Origin: Flavobacteriaceae bacterium Ga0077528
GTDB lineage: Bacteria > Bacteroidota > Bacteroidia > Flavobacteriales > Flavobacteriaceae
Assembly (NCBI GenBank): GCA_001464475.1
Contig: LNDX01000001.1
Location: 682,001-746,000, forward strand
DNA length: 64,000 nucleotides
Direction of reading: 5' to 3'
Shown here: piece after piece, positions 26,785 through 34,507 of the stretch
Numbering within the stretch: the first letter of the stretch is position 1
How the letters are laid out: each line of letters begins with the position of its first letter
Notes under the pieces: generated by a model
Told to the model about the DNA's origin: nothing
Database searches by the model: none
Seen by the model: only the letters and a program-made list of their open reading frames with translations
Program-made: the position numbers and the translations under genes

Positions 26785-27438
26785 ATGCCATTACATAAAG
26801 TCGTCTATTTGTCAAACAACACCAAACTGTATCTGTGGAAGATTACAGAAGATTTTGACACGCTTTTTAGTCAAGTAAAATTGAAAGATTCCTCTTTAGA
26901 GCGTTTGGAAAGTATGAAATCTGAAAGTCATCAAAAAGGATTTTTGGCAGTTCGAATGTTGTTACAACACAATGAATATTCTGATTTTGATTTATTTTAT
27001 GATGCATTCGGAAAACCGCATTTAAAACCACAAGGTTGTAGTATTAAAGATGTTGAAATTTCGATTTCTCATTCAAATGATTTTTCTGCTATTGCAATTA
27101 GTGATTCAAAAGTGGGATTAGATTTGGAACAACTGAAAGAAAAAACACTCCGAATTGCAAAAAGATTTATGGATGTTTCGCATTTAGAAAATCTATCAGA
27201 AGAAGAAAAAATAAAAAAAGCAACAGTAGTTTGGGGAATTAAAGAAAGTATTTTCAAAATCAAAAATGAAAAAGGAATTAGTTTTCCAAACAATATTTTT
27301 GAAGACGATTTCAATTTTGAAGACAAAAAAGTAACGGCAACATTAAAATTTAATAACAAAGAAGAAACATTCCAAATCCAATTTGATTCGGTAGAAGATT
27401 ATATATTTGTTTGCACCTTTAAATCAATTAATAATTAG
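26785..27438 (+). CDS. 4'-phosphopantetheinyl transferase superfamily protein
   Basis: The 217-residue protein transfers phosphopantetheine from CoA to a carrier-protein serine. The Sfp-type signatures are VEISISHSNDFSAIA, the magnesium-binding VGLDLEQL and WGIKESIFK (normally W-x-x-KES/A), in the right order and spacing for a single-copy Sfp-like enzyme. The carrier protein is not in this window; candidates are the fatty acid ACP or a secondary carrier. GGGP synthase follows after 60 bases containing a short tandem repeat, so co-transcription is possible. Confidence 0.85.
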   Translation: MPLHKVVYLSNNTKLYLWKITEDFDTLFSQVKLKDSSLERLESMKSESHQKGFLAVRMLLQHNEYSDFDLFYDAFGKPHLKPQGCSIKDVEISISHSNDFSAIAISDSKVGLDLEQLKEKTLRIAKRFMDVSHLENLSEEEKIKKATVVWGIKESIFKIKNEKGISFPNNIFEDDFNFEDKKVTATLKFNNKEETFQIQFDSVEDYIFVCTFKSINN

Positions 27439-27447
27439 GAATTAAAA

Positions 27448-27489
27448 ATTAAAAATCCGCGATAATCAGTAAAATCCGTTTTATCCGTG
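27448..27489. repeat. Short tandem ATCCG-type repeat before the GGGP synthase gene
   Basis: About four roughly 10-base units: AATCCGCGAT, AATCAGTAAA, ATCCGTTTT and ATCCGTGG. Preceding bases AATTAGGAATTAAAAATTAA belong to another common AT-rich intergenic element (also near 6064-6090). Confidence 0.55.
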
Positions 27490-27498
27490 GCTACAACA

Positions 27499-28215
27499 AT
27501 GACAAACATTTATCAAAATATTTTAAATTCAAAAACCAAAGGTGAAAAGCTTCTAGCCATTCTTCTCGATCCAGATAAGTTGGCAGTGGGAAACCTTTCG
27601 CATTTGATTCAAAAAATAAAGCAATCGCCAGCAACACATATTTTTGTCGGTGGAAGTTCATTCGATGGAACACATTTAGATGAATTAATTATTGAATTAA
27701 AATCAAAAATCAACTTACCATTTTTATTGTTTCCAGGAAATCCATCACAAATTTCTGATAAAGCCGATGGAATTTTATTTTTAACTTTATTATCAGGCAG
27801 AAATCCAGATTATTTAATTGAACACCAAGTAAATGCTGTTCCAATTATAAAAAAGACCAATTTAGAGGTCATTTCAACTGGATATATTTTAATAGAAAGT
27901 GGTAATGAAACGGCTGTTGAAAGAGTTAGTCAAACCAAACCTTTAGATAGAACCAACCACGAATACGCATTGCAAACCGCACAAGCAGGCGAATTCATTG
28001 GAAATAAATTAATTTATCTCGAAGCTGGAAGTGGAGCAAAATTATCCGTTCCAAAAGAAATGATAAGATTAGTTTCGCAAAATATAAATGTTCCATTAAT
28101 CGTTGGTGGCGGCATTCGTTCCAAACAAGAAATCGAAAATGCTTTCAATGTTGGAGCAGATATAGTAGTAATCGGAACTGCATTTGAAAAGGACACTAAT
28201 TTTTTTAATTCTTAA
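27499..28215 (+). CDS. Geranylgeranylglyceryl/heptaprenylglyceryl phosphate synthase family
   Basis: The protein is a TIM-barrel prenyltransferase that joins a polyprenyl diphosphate to sn-glycerol 1-phosphate, an ether-lipid step best known in archaea. The core motifs are LLAILLDPDKLAVG, THIFVGGSSFDG, LFPGNPSQIS, TGYILIESGNETAVE, YLEAGSGAKLSVP and PLIVGGGIRSKQEIE, all standard for the family. Bacteroidetes carry such group II enzymes, but their lipid product is poorly known. A GTG at 27487 is also in frame, but it is part of the short ATCCG repeat; the ATG at 27499 (MTNIYQNIL) is the better start, giving 238 residues. Confidence 0.88.
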   Translation: MTNIYQNILNSKTKGEKLLAILLDPDKLAVGNLSHLIQKIKQSPATHIFVGGSSFDGTHLDELIIELKSKINLPFLLFPGNPSQISDKADGILFLTLLSGRNPDYLIEHQVNAVPIIKKTNLEVISTGYILIESGNETAVERVSQTKPLDRTNHEYALQTAQAGEFIGNKLIYLEAGSGAKLSVPKEMIRLVSQNINVPLIVGGGIRSKQEIENAFNVGADIVVIGTAFEKDTNFFNS

Positions 28216-28241
28216 ATCAAAATTCAAAAATCGTTAATCAA

Positions 28242-28859
28242 ATGTTAGATTTTCTGATATCACAATATAAAAACGCTACAACACTTCAAATCATACTGGA
28301 GTCACTAGCGTTTGTATTCGGAATTTTAAGCGTTTATTTTGCCAAAAAAGAAAATATTTGGGTGTATCCAACAGGATTAATCTCAACAATTATAACGGTT
28401 TATTTGTTGTATCAAGCAAAATATTTTGGCGATATGACTATGAATTTTTACTATTCTATAATGAGTATATATGGTTGGTACAAATGGTCTTCTAAAGACA
28501 ATGAACCCGAATTAGAAATCACTAGAACTTCAACAAAAGAGAAATTAATAGGTATAGGATTATTTATTTTAACAATGATAATTACTTATTTAGTGTATCT
28601 TTTTTTCGATTATAAACTTGAAATTCCTAATTATATTGATATTTTTACATCTGGAATATTTTTTACCGCTATGTGGTACATGGCCTTAAAGAAAATAGAA
28701 AATTGGACCTTGTGGATTATCGGTGATTTAATAGCAGTTCCTTTATTTGCCCACAGAGGCTTAGGAATGTTATCATTACAGTATTTAGTTTTTACAATAT
28801 TAGCTATTTTAGCCTACATTCAATGGAAGAACATCTTAAACAAGAACATACAGAAATAA
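28242..28859 (+). CDS. PnuC family vitamin-precursor permease (NR or thiamine type)
   Basis: The 205-residue inner-membrane protein has about seven hydrophobic segments and PnuC signatures: LAFVFGILSVYFAKKENIWVYPTGL, FGDMTMNFYYSIMSIYGWYKW and WTLWIIGDLIAVPLF. PnuC permeases move nicotinamide riboside. The close homologue PnuT moves thiamine, and the sequence alone does not decide between them. Its 3' end overlaps the next gene (a kinase fusion) by 37 bases, which points to translational coupling and to a 'transport then phosphorylate' pairing. A TPP riboswitch lies 2.5 kb downstream. Confidence 0.9.
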   Translation: MLDFLISQYKNATTLQIILESLAFVFGILSVYFAKKENIWVYPTGLISTIITVYLLYQAKYFGDMTMNFYYSIMSIYGWYKWSSKDNEPELEITRTSTKEKLIGIGLFILTMIITYLVYLFFDYKLEIPNYIDIFTSGIFFTAMWYMALKKIENWTLWIIGDLIAVPLFAHRGLGMLSLQYLVFTILAILAYIQWKNILNKNIQK

Positions 28860-30949
28860 TAAAAATTGCTTTTGTAGGACCTGAATCAACAGGGAAAACC
28901 ACATTAGCATCGCAACTTGCTGAAGAATTCAATACCATTTGGATTCCAGAGTTTGCACGCGATTATCTTCAAGACAAATGGGATTTAAAACAAGAAATTT
29001 GTTCGAGAGAAGATTTAATGCCAATTGCAATTGGACAAACGCAACTTGAGAATGAAGCGTTGAAGAATGCTAATAAAATTCTTTTTTGTGACACTAATGT
29101 TTTGGTGACCAAAGTATTTTCTGATATTAACTACAATTCTTGTGATGCAATAATTGCAAAAGCAGCCAAGAAGCACAAATATGATTTGATTTTTCTAACA
29201 GACGTTGATGTTCCGTGGGAAAAAGATGATTTAAGAGATAAGCCAAATGATAGAGAAGAATCAATGGCAATATTCGAGCAAGCATTAGTTGAATATAAAA
29301 AACCGTTCATTAAACTTTCTGGAAGTAAAGAAGAACGTCTTAAAAAAGCAACTAAGATCATTTCAGATTTTCAAAAAGCAAAAAAAATAGGTTTAAACTC
29401 ATTTGACTATATAAAAATCTACAATAGAAATACTAATTTAGATGTTATTGAAGACCAATTTCAAATTTTAAAAAGCGGAATTCCAAAGATAAATTTAGAA
29501 CGACCTGCCATAATTAATGATGGTATTCTAAGAATAACCGATGACGAAGCTAAGTATTTTTCAAATTTTTTTGATGAGAAAAAGACTAATCTTAAACTAA
29601 AAAAATTTGTACCAGCTTCTGGAGCAGCAAGTAGAATGTTCAAGTTTTTAAACGAATTTTTGAATGAATTTAAACTTGGTGAAGAAAGTATAAACGCTTA
29701 CATTAATAGAAAAAAAGATAAAAATTTACCTATATTTTTAGTAGCAAAAGAAAAATTTCCTTTTTACAATGAAATTTTAGAGGTAGCCAAATCCTCATTG
29801 CCAGAATATGGTACATGGGAAAAAGATACCCGAGATTTTGGTTTTATAAAAACAATGCTTTCTCCTAAATATTTTGATTTTTCAAACAAACCAAAAGGCG
29901 TTTTACCTTTTCATAAATATGAAAATTACACTGCTACTGCAATTGAAGAACATTTAAATGAATGTGCTTTTTATGCTACTTCAAACGGAAAATCCAATCT
30001 TCATTTTACAGTTTCAGAGGAACATCAAAATGATTTTGAAGCCATTATCAATGAGGTAAAGCCAAAAATTGAAAAACAAACTAATGCAGAAATTAATGTA
30101 AAATATTCTTACCAAAATAAAGCTACAGATGTTATTGCGGTTGATTTGGACGGAAATCCCTTTAGAGATGAAAACGATAATATCGTTTTTAGACCTGGCG
30201 GACATGGTGCATTGATTGAAAATTTGAACAACCTAATTGCAGATGTAATTTTCATCAAGAACATTGATAACGTCATTCAAAATCATATTCAAGAAATTGC
30301 ACTTTACAAAAAAGCTTTGGCTGGAATTTTAATTCAATATCAAGAAGTTATTTTTAAGTATATGAAAATGCTTAATAGTGAAAATGTTTCTAACGAAGAT
30401 TTGAATGAAATTGTAAATTATATAAAATCAAAATTGAATATTGATATAAAAGATGATTTTTCAAAATTCACCAAAGAAAGTAAAGTAGATCATTTAAAAA
30501 CGATTTTAAACCGTCCAATTCGTGTTTGTGGAATGGTTAAAAATGAAGGCGAACCTGGTGGAGGACCGTTTTGGGTAATCGATAAAAAAGGAAAGACATT
30601 TTTACAAATAATAGAATCTTCTCAGATTGACTCGAAAGATACAAGGCAAAAAGAAATCTTTGAAAGTGCTACACATTTTAATCCAGTTGACCTTGTTTGT
30701 GGAATAAAAGATTACAATGGACAAAAGTTTGATTTAATGAAATTCATAGATAAAAATTCAGGCTTTATTGTTGAAAAAAACAACAAAGGAAAATCATTAA
30801 GAGCATTCGAACTACCGGGACTTTGGAATGGTGCAATGGCAAAATGGCTTACTATTTTTGTTGAAGTTCCTCTAATTACTTTTAATCCAGTGAAAACAGT
30901 AAACGATTTGTTAAAACCTGCTCATCAATCAACAAATGGACAAGGATAA
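28823..30949 (+). CDS. Fusion of NadR-type ribosylnicotinamide-kinase-like ATPase and DUF4301
   Basis: The 708-residue protein joins two families. Residues 1-185 are a NadR-type kinase: P-loop GPESTGKT (19-26), then IPEFARDYL, FCDTNVLVTKVF and DVPWEKDDLRDKP. Residues about 190-705 are DUF4301, with FVPASGAASRMFK (262-274), RPGGHGALIENLN (457-469), VCGMVKNEGEPGGGPFW and FNPVDLVCG. The ASGAASRM and GGHG segments recall the uridylyltransferase-type nucleotide-binding loops. No stop or frameshift separates the two halves. The start overlaps the pnuC-like gene by 37 bases; the ArfB-like gene overlaps its end by 14. It probably phosphorylates the imported vitamin; the DUF4301 reaction is unknown. 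Confidence 0.88.
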   Translation: MEEHLKQEHTEIIKIAFVGPESTGKTTLASQLAEEFNTIWIPEFARDYLQDKWDLKQEICSREDLMPIAIGQTQLENEALKNANKILFCDTNVLVTKVFSDINYNSCDAIIAKAAKKHKYDLIFLTDVDVPWEKDDLRDKPNDREESMAIFEQALVEYKKPFIKLSGSKEERLKKATKIISDFQKAKKIGLNSFDYIKIYNRNTNLDVIEDQFQILKSGIPKINLERPAIINDGILRITDDEAKYFSNFFDEKKTNLKLKKFVPASGAASRMFKFLNEFLNEFKLGEESINAYINRKKDKNLPIFLVAKEKFPFYNEILEVAKSSLPEYGTWEKDTRDFGFIKTMLSPKYFDFSNKPKGVLPFHKYENYTATAIEEHLNECAFYATSNGKSNLHFTVSEEHQNDFEAIINEVKPKIEKQTNAEINVKYSYQNKATDVIAVDLDGNPFRDENDNIVFRPGGHGALIENLNNLIADVIFIKNIDNVIQNHIQEIALYKKALAGILIQYQEVIFKYMKMLNSENVSNEDLNEIVNYIKSKLNIDIKDDFSKFTKESKVDHLKTILNRPIRVCGMVKNEGEPGGGPFWVIDKKGKTFLQIIESSQIDSKDTRQKEIFESATHFNPVDLVCGIKDYNGQKFDLMKFIDKNSGFIVEKNNKGKSLRAFELPGLWNGAMAKWLTIFVEVPLITFNPVKTVNDLLKPAHQSTNGQG

Positions 30950-31337
30950 AATCATTTCAGAACTTTCTTTCAAAGCCGTTAGAAGCTCTGGAGCTGGCGG
31001 ACAAAACGTAAATAAAGTTTCGTCCAAAGTAGTTTTAACATTTGATTTAAACAATTCTCAATCACTTTCAGAGGAAGAAAAAGAAAGGTCTCAAAAGAAA
31101 TTAAAATCTAAATTAACTCTTGATGGAATTTTAATTTTAAACTGTGATGAAGACAGAAGTCAACTTAAAAATAAAGAAATCGTTATTAAAAGATTTCTGG
31201 AGTTGATAGAAAAGTCTTTAGTTATCCCAAAAGAAAGAAAAGCTACCAAAATTCCAAAATCAGTTATTGAAAAAAGATTAAAAGACAAATCAACAAATTC
31301 TGAAATAAAACAAAATCGTAAGAAACCCGATTTGTAG
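30936..31337 (+). CDS. arfB: ArfB-type peptidyl-tRNA hydrolase (ribosome rescue)
   Basis: ArfB (YaeJ) releases peptides from stalled ribosomes with a GGQ loop. The 133-residue protein has the motif SSGAGGQNVNKVSSKVVL (GGQ at 21-23), the size of ArfB rather than full release factors, and a basic tail (ERKATKIPKSVIEKRLKDK onwards to KPDL) that would enter the mRNA channel. It begins inside the last codons of the kinase-DUF4301 gene (14-base overlap) and seems carried in that transcript by coupling, with no obvious link to vitamin salvage. Confidence 0.9.
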   Translation: MDKDKIISELSFKAVRSSGAGGQNVNKVSSKVVLTFDLNNSQSLSEEEKERSQKKLKSKLTLDGILILNCDEDRSQLKNKEIVIKRFLELIEKSLVIPKERKATKIPKSVIEKRLKDKSTNSEIKQNRKKPDL

Positions 31338-31353
31338 AAATCGAATTTAAACA

Positions 31354-31388
31354 AATTTTGGAATTTGGAATTTTTGTATTGGAATTTT
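31354..31388. repeat. AT-rich intergenic repeat, TTTTGGAATTTGGAATTT type
   Basis: Tandem TTGGAATTT words resemble the complement arms of the elements at 186-250, 39125-39203 and 46671-46760. Confidence 0.45.
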
Positions 31389-31391
31389 AAT

Positions 31392-31399
31392 TAATTTTG
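31392..31399 (+). promoter_or_regulatory. Candidate -7 promoter element for the TPP-riboswitch transcript
   Basis: TAATTTTG fits TAnnTTTG, and a transcript starting about 7 bases later would begin right at the 5' end of the riboswitch aptamer. Confidence 0.55.
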
Positions 31400-31402
31400 C
31401 AT

Positions 31403-31486
31403 CGTCTCAAAAGGGGTGCTCTAAATTACGAGCTGAGATTATACCCAATGAACCTAGAACAGGTAATGCTGTTTAGGGAAAAGTGA
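31403..31486 (+). promoter_or_regulatory. TPP riboswitch (THI element)
   Basis: The order GGGGTGCTC, GCTGAGATTATACCC, ATGAACCT, AACAGGTAATGCTGTT and AGGGAAA is the thiamine-pyrophosphate aptamer, including the conserved CUGAGA and ACCUG-like loops. It lies in the leader of the TonB receptor gene that follows, which it should shut off when TPP is plentiful. The expression platform is not clear from the sequence. This strongly suggests that the receptor takes up thiamine or a thiamine precursor. Confidence 0.93.
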
Positions 31487-31587
31487 CAAAACAGAGTGCA
31501 CGCTGAACTTTGTCACAGGAAACAAACATTTTTATTTTTTAACCAAAGAATAATTACCTCTTTTTATTCGTATAATTTATTTTACGA

Positions 31588-33786
31588 ATGGAAATTTTAT
31601 TTAAAAAAACTTGCCACAAAGACTCGAAGGCTCAAAGATTTAAATTACGAAGTCTATTATCTATTTTCTTTTTTCTATTATCTATTTCCTCTATTGCACA
31701 AGAGAAACCCAAAGACACAACAAAAGTTACAAAACTTGATGAAGTTTTAATTGCTGGTGTTCGAGCTCAAAAAAACAATCCAGTTACTTTTACTAATGTA
31801 AGTAAAGAACAAATTGCTCCTAGAAATCTTGGACAAGACATTCCAATTTTACTTAATTATTTACCTTCTGTAGTTTCTACAACCGATGCAGGAAACGGAA
31901 TTGGTTACACTTACATGAGAGTAAGAGGAACAGATGGTTCTAGAATCAATGTCACTTTAAACGGAGTTCCGTTCAATGATAGCGAAAGTCAAGGAACATT
32001 TTTTGTAAACCTACCTGATTTTGCTTCATCTGTAGAAAGTCTTCAATTACAACGTGGTGTAGGAACTTCTACTAATGGTGCTGGTGCATTTGGCGCAAGT
32101 TTAAATATGCAAACCAAATCTTTTCAAGAAAAATCTTATGCAGAAATTGCTAATTCTGTAGGAAGTTTTGGAACTAGAAAACACACATTAGCTTTCGGAA
32201 CAGGATTACACAATAATTTTGAATTTAACGGAAGAATTTCTCAAATCGCTTCTGATGGATATGTTGATAGAGCTTCTACTAATATGTTTGGTTATTTTTT
32301 TAATGCCAATTATATTCATAAATCAACTCAAATTAAAGCCTTGTTTTTTGGTGGGAAAGAAAAAACATATCAAGCATGGTATGGAATTGAAGATTTAGAT
32401 AAGTTAAAAAATGATAGAACGTTCAATCCAGCTGGAATGTATTTTGACGCGGATGGAACCATGCGTTTTCACGATAACGAAACCGATAATTATTGGCAAA
32501 ATCATTTTCAATTGCATTGGTCAGAAAAATGGTCAGAAAAATGGTCTTCTAATGTTGCTCTTCACTATACCATTGGTAAAGGGTATTTTGAACAATATAG
32601 AGAAGACGAAACTTTATCCGATTATTTCTTACCCGATTTTCAAGGGAATGGAACCTCAGATTTAATTAGAAAAAGATGGTTAGATAACGATTTTTTTGGT
32701 ACGACTTTTAGCTTAAATTATAAAAACAGCAAAACTGACGTCTTGTTTGGTGGCGCTGCAAACCGTTATTTAGGAAAGCATTTCGGAGAAGTAGTTTGGA
32801 CGCAATATTATGTTCCAAATTCAAATAGATACTACAATAATATTGGAAACAAAGATGATGTGAATGTTTACGTTAAAGCATCACAAACTTTTGGGAAACT
32901 AAATGTGTTTGCAGATTTACAATACCGAATGGTATTTTATGAAGCCAATAGTTTCCGATTTGATGATGTAAATGATACGTTTAGATTTTTTAATCCAAAA
33001 GTTGGTTTAAATTATCAATTGAACAGCAAAAATGCTTTTTACACTTTTGCAGGAATTGCCAATAAAGAACCAAGAAGAGACGATTATGAAAACGGAAGTA
33101 CAAAATCCGAACGCTTATTTGATTTTGAATTGGGTTGGAAATATTCTTCCAAGAAAATGATTGTCAATGCAAATGCTTTTTACATGCAATATAAAAATCA
33201 GTTGGTCTTGACAGGAGCTTTGAATGATGTTGGTTCGCCAATTTTTACCAATAGTGGTTCAAGTTATCGATTAGGATTGGAGTTAGAATCTACTTTAAAA
33301 TTGGGAAGCAAGTTTACACTTCAACCAAATGTGACTTTAAGTCAAAACAAGAACGAAGATTTCTTTTTTCAACGTGATGGAGTACTTCAAAACTTAGGAA
33401 ATACTGATATAGCTTTTTCACCAAATCTTGTTATTGGTAATGCAATAACCTATTCGCCAAAGAAAAATTTGAATCTAACAATCTTAAATAAATTCGTCGG
33501 AAAACAATTTATGGGAAATATTGATTCAGAAGGATCTATTCTTAAAGAGTACCACTTTCATGATATCAATATTACCTATTTATGGAAAATTAATAAAGGA
33601 CTTAAATCGATTCTTTTCTCAGGATTAATTAATAATGTTTTGGATAATAAATTCGAGTCTAATGGCTATTTCTATACTTTTGACGATGATTTTTCAAATC
33701 CAGGAACTATTACAACTATAGAAGGTGCCGGTTATTTTCCGCAAGCAACAAGAAACTTTTTAGTTGGTGCAACACTAACCTTTTAA
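31588..33786 (+). CDS. TonB-dependent receptor, probably for thiamine
   Basis: The 732-residue outer-membrane receptor has a plug domain (about 55-170; QDIPILLNYLPSVVSTTDAG, YMRVRGTDGSRINVTLNG, LQLQRGVGTSTNGAGAFGAS) and a barrel ending FPQATRNFLVGATLTF. No carboxypeptidase-like N-terminal domain precedes the plug. A TPP riboswitch lies upstream, so the ligand is inferred to be thiamine-related. The N-terminus is odd: residues 7-19 come from a CCACAAAGACTCGAAGGCTC-type intergenic repeat, followed by a hydrophobic signal segment (LLSIFFFLLSISSIAQ). The annotated ATG is the only one upstream of that segment. Confidence 0.9.
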   Translation: MEILFKKTCHKDSKAQRFKLRSLLSIFFFLLSISSIAQEKPKDTTKVTKLDEVLIAGVRAQKNNPVTFTNVSKEQIAPRNLGQDIPILLNYLPSVVSTTDAGNGIGYTYMRVRGTDGSRINVTLNGVPFNDSESQGTFFVNLPDFASSVESLQLQRGVGTSTNGAGAFGASLNMQTKSFQEKSYAEIANSVGSFGTRKHTLAFGTGLHNNFEFNGRISQIASDGYVDRASTNMFGYFFNANYIHKSTQIKALFFGGKEKTYQAWYGIEDLDKLKNDRTFNPAGMYFDADGTMRFHDNETDNYWQNHFQLHWSEKWSEKWSSNVALHYTIGKGYFEQYREDETLSDYFLPDFQGNGTSDLIRKRWLDNDFFGTTFSLNYKNSKTDVLFGGAANRYLGKHFGEVVWTQYYVPNSNRYYNNIGNKDDVNVYVKASQTFGKLNVFADLQYRMVFYEANSFRFDDVNDTFRFFNPKVGLNYQLNSKNAFYTFAGIANKEPRRDDYENGSTKSERLFDFELGWKYSSKKMIVNANAFYMQYKNQLVLTGALNDVGSPIFTNSGSSYRLGLELESTLKLGSKFTLQPNVTLSQNKNEDFFFQRDGVLQNLGNTDIAFSPNLVIGNAITYSPKKNLNLTILNKFVGKQFMGNIDSEGSILKEYHFHDINITYLWKINKGLKSILFSGLINNVLDNKFESNGYFYTFDDDFSNPGTITTIEGAGYFPQATRNFLVGATLTF

Positions 33787-33803
33787 TTATAATCTATTTC
33801 TTA

Positions 33804-33845
33804 TTAAAAAGCCAAGTTAGAATTAATTCTACTTGGCTTTTTATA
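33804..33845. terminator. Bidirectional terminator
   Basis: AAAAAGCCAAGTTAGAATT pairs with AATTCTACTTGGCTTTTT, separating the thiamine receptor gene from the convergent lipoprotein gene. Confidence 0.85.
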
Positions 33846-34268
33846 TTAATTGAAGACTCTAACAACATCTCCATTAACTTCAACACGATATCTTTTTAAT
33901 TCGTATTGTTGTCCAGGAGATTGTCCGGTAAATAAATTATAGTTTTCGCTATTACAAGGACAATTTGCATTTGAACCACTTATGTTTAACGTAGAGCAAG
34001 TAGTTAAAGCCTGATTTGGACATGCGCCATCAAAAGCATTAAAACCGCTTCCATTATTAAAAACAATAATGCCTCTTGACGGACCATTTGCTGGAAAAGC
34101 TTTTACGGCATTACCAGTGAATTTTAAACTAGCATAAATCGGTAAATTAGTATTTAAGTCTATGGAGAAATTATAATTAGGAAGAAAAGGATTGTCATTA
34201 TTAAACCGGTCTTTACTGCATCCAAAAATGAAAGTAGCGAAAAGAATTAATAGAGTTGTTTTTTTCAT
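33846..34268 (-). CDS. Lipoprotein with Rieske-like fold lacking histidine ligands
   Basis: The 140-residue protein has a lipoprotein signal (MKKTTLLILFATFIFGCSKD; lipid-acceptor Cys at 17). The rest resembles the small flavobacterial Rieske-type domain. Where a Rieske protein has CxH and CxxH, this one has FDGACPNQALTTC and NANCPCNSENYNL, so the two ligand histidines are replaced by Asn. It is therefore unlikely to hold a normal [2Fe-2S] centre, and a disulfide is possible. It ends with RYRVEVNGDVVRVFN. It is probably on the periplasmic face of the outer membrane. Confidence 0.75.
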   Translation of the reverse strand: MKKTTLLILFATFIFGCSKDRFNNDNPFLPNYNFSIDLNTNLPIYASLKFTGNAVKAFPANGPSRGIIVFNNGSGFNAFDGACPNQALTTCSTLNISGSNANCPCNSENYNLFTGQSPGQQYELKRYRVEVNGDVVRVFN

Positions 34269-34314
34269 TTTAAAAATTTTACAAAAAGATTAGTTCAAAA
34301 AAAATTAAATTAGT

Positions 34315-34410
34315 TAACTTTGTATAACATTACTAGACAAAAATAGGAATTTAATAAACAAAAAATATATCTTTGAAAAAAGAAATCCCGTTCCGATGGG
34401 ATTTTTTCTA
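34315..34410 (+). ncRNA. Candidate small RNA upstream of greA
   Basis: A TAnnTTTG element (TAACTTTG, 34315-34322) is followed about 60 bases later by a GC-containing hairpin AATCCC-GTTCCGAT-GGGATT and a T6 run. No reading frame of note lies between. The unit sits between two divergent genes and ends about 100 bases before the greA start, so it looks like an independent short transcript of about 80 bases. An attenuator-like leader for greA is the alternative. Confidence 0.4.
34383..34410 (+). terminator. Hairpin with T-run upstream of greA
   Basis: AAATCCC and GGGATTT bracket an eight-base loop, followed by TTTTTTCTATTTT. No plus-strand gene lies directly upstream, hence the sRNA proposal. 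Confidence 0.6.
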
Positions 34411-34507
34411 TTTTATGATAACGTTGAAATAGTAACTTTCGATATAAAATTAACAGAAAAATAACTTCATTTAAGTTAAAAAGTGGAGCTTAATAAAGAA
34501 TAAAATT

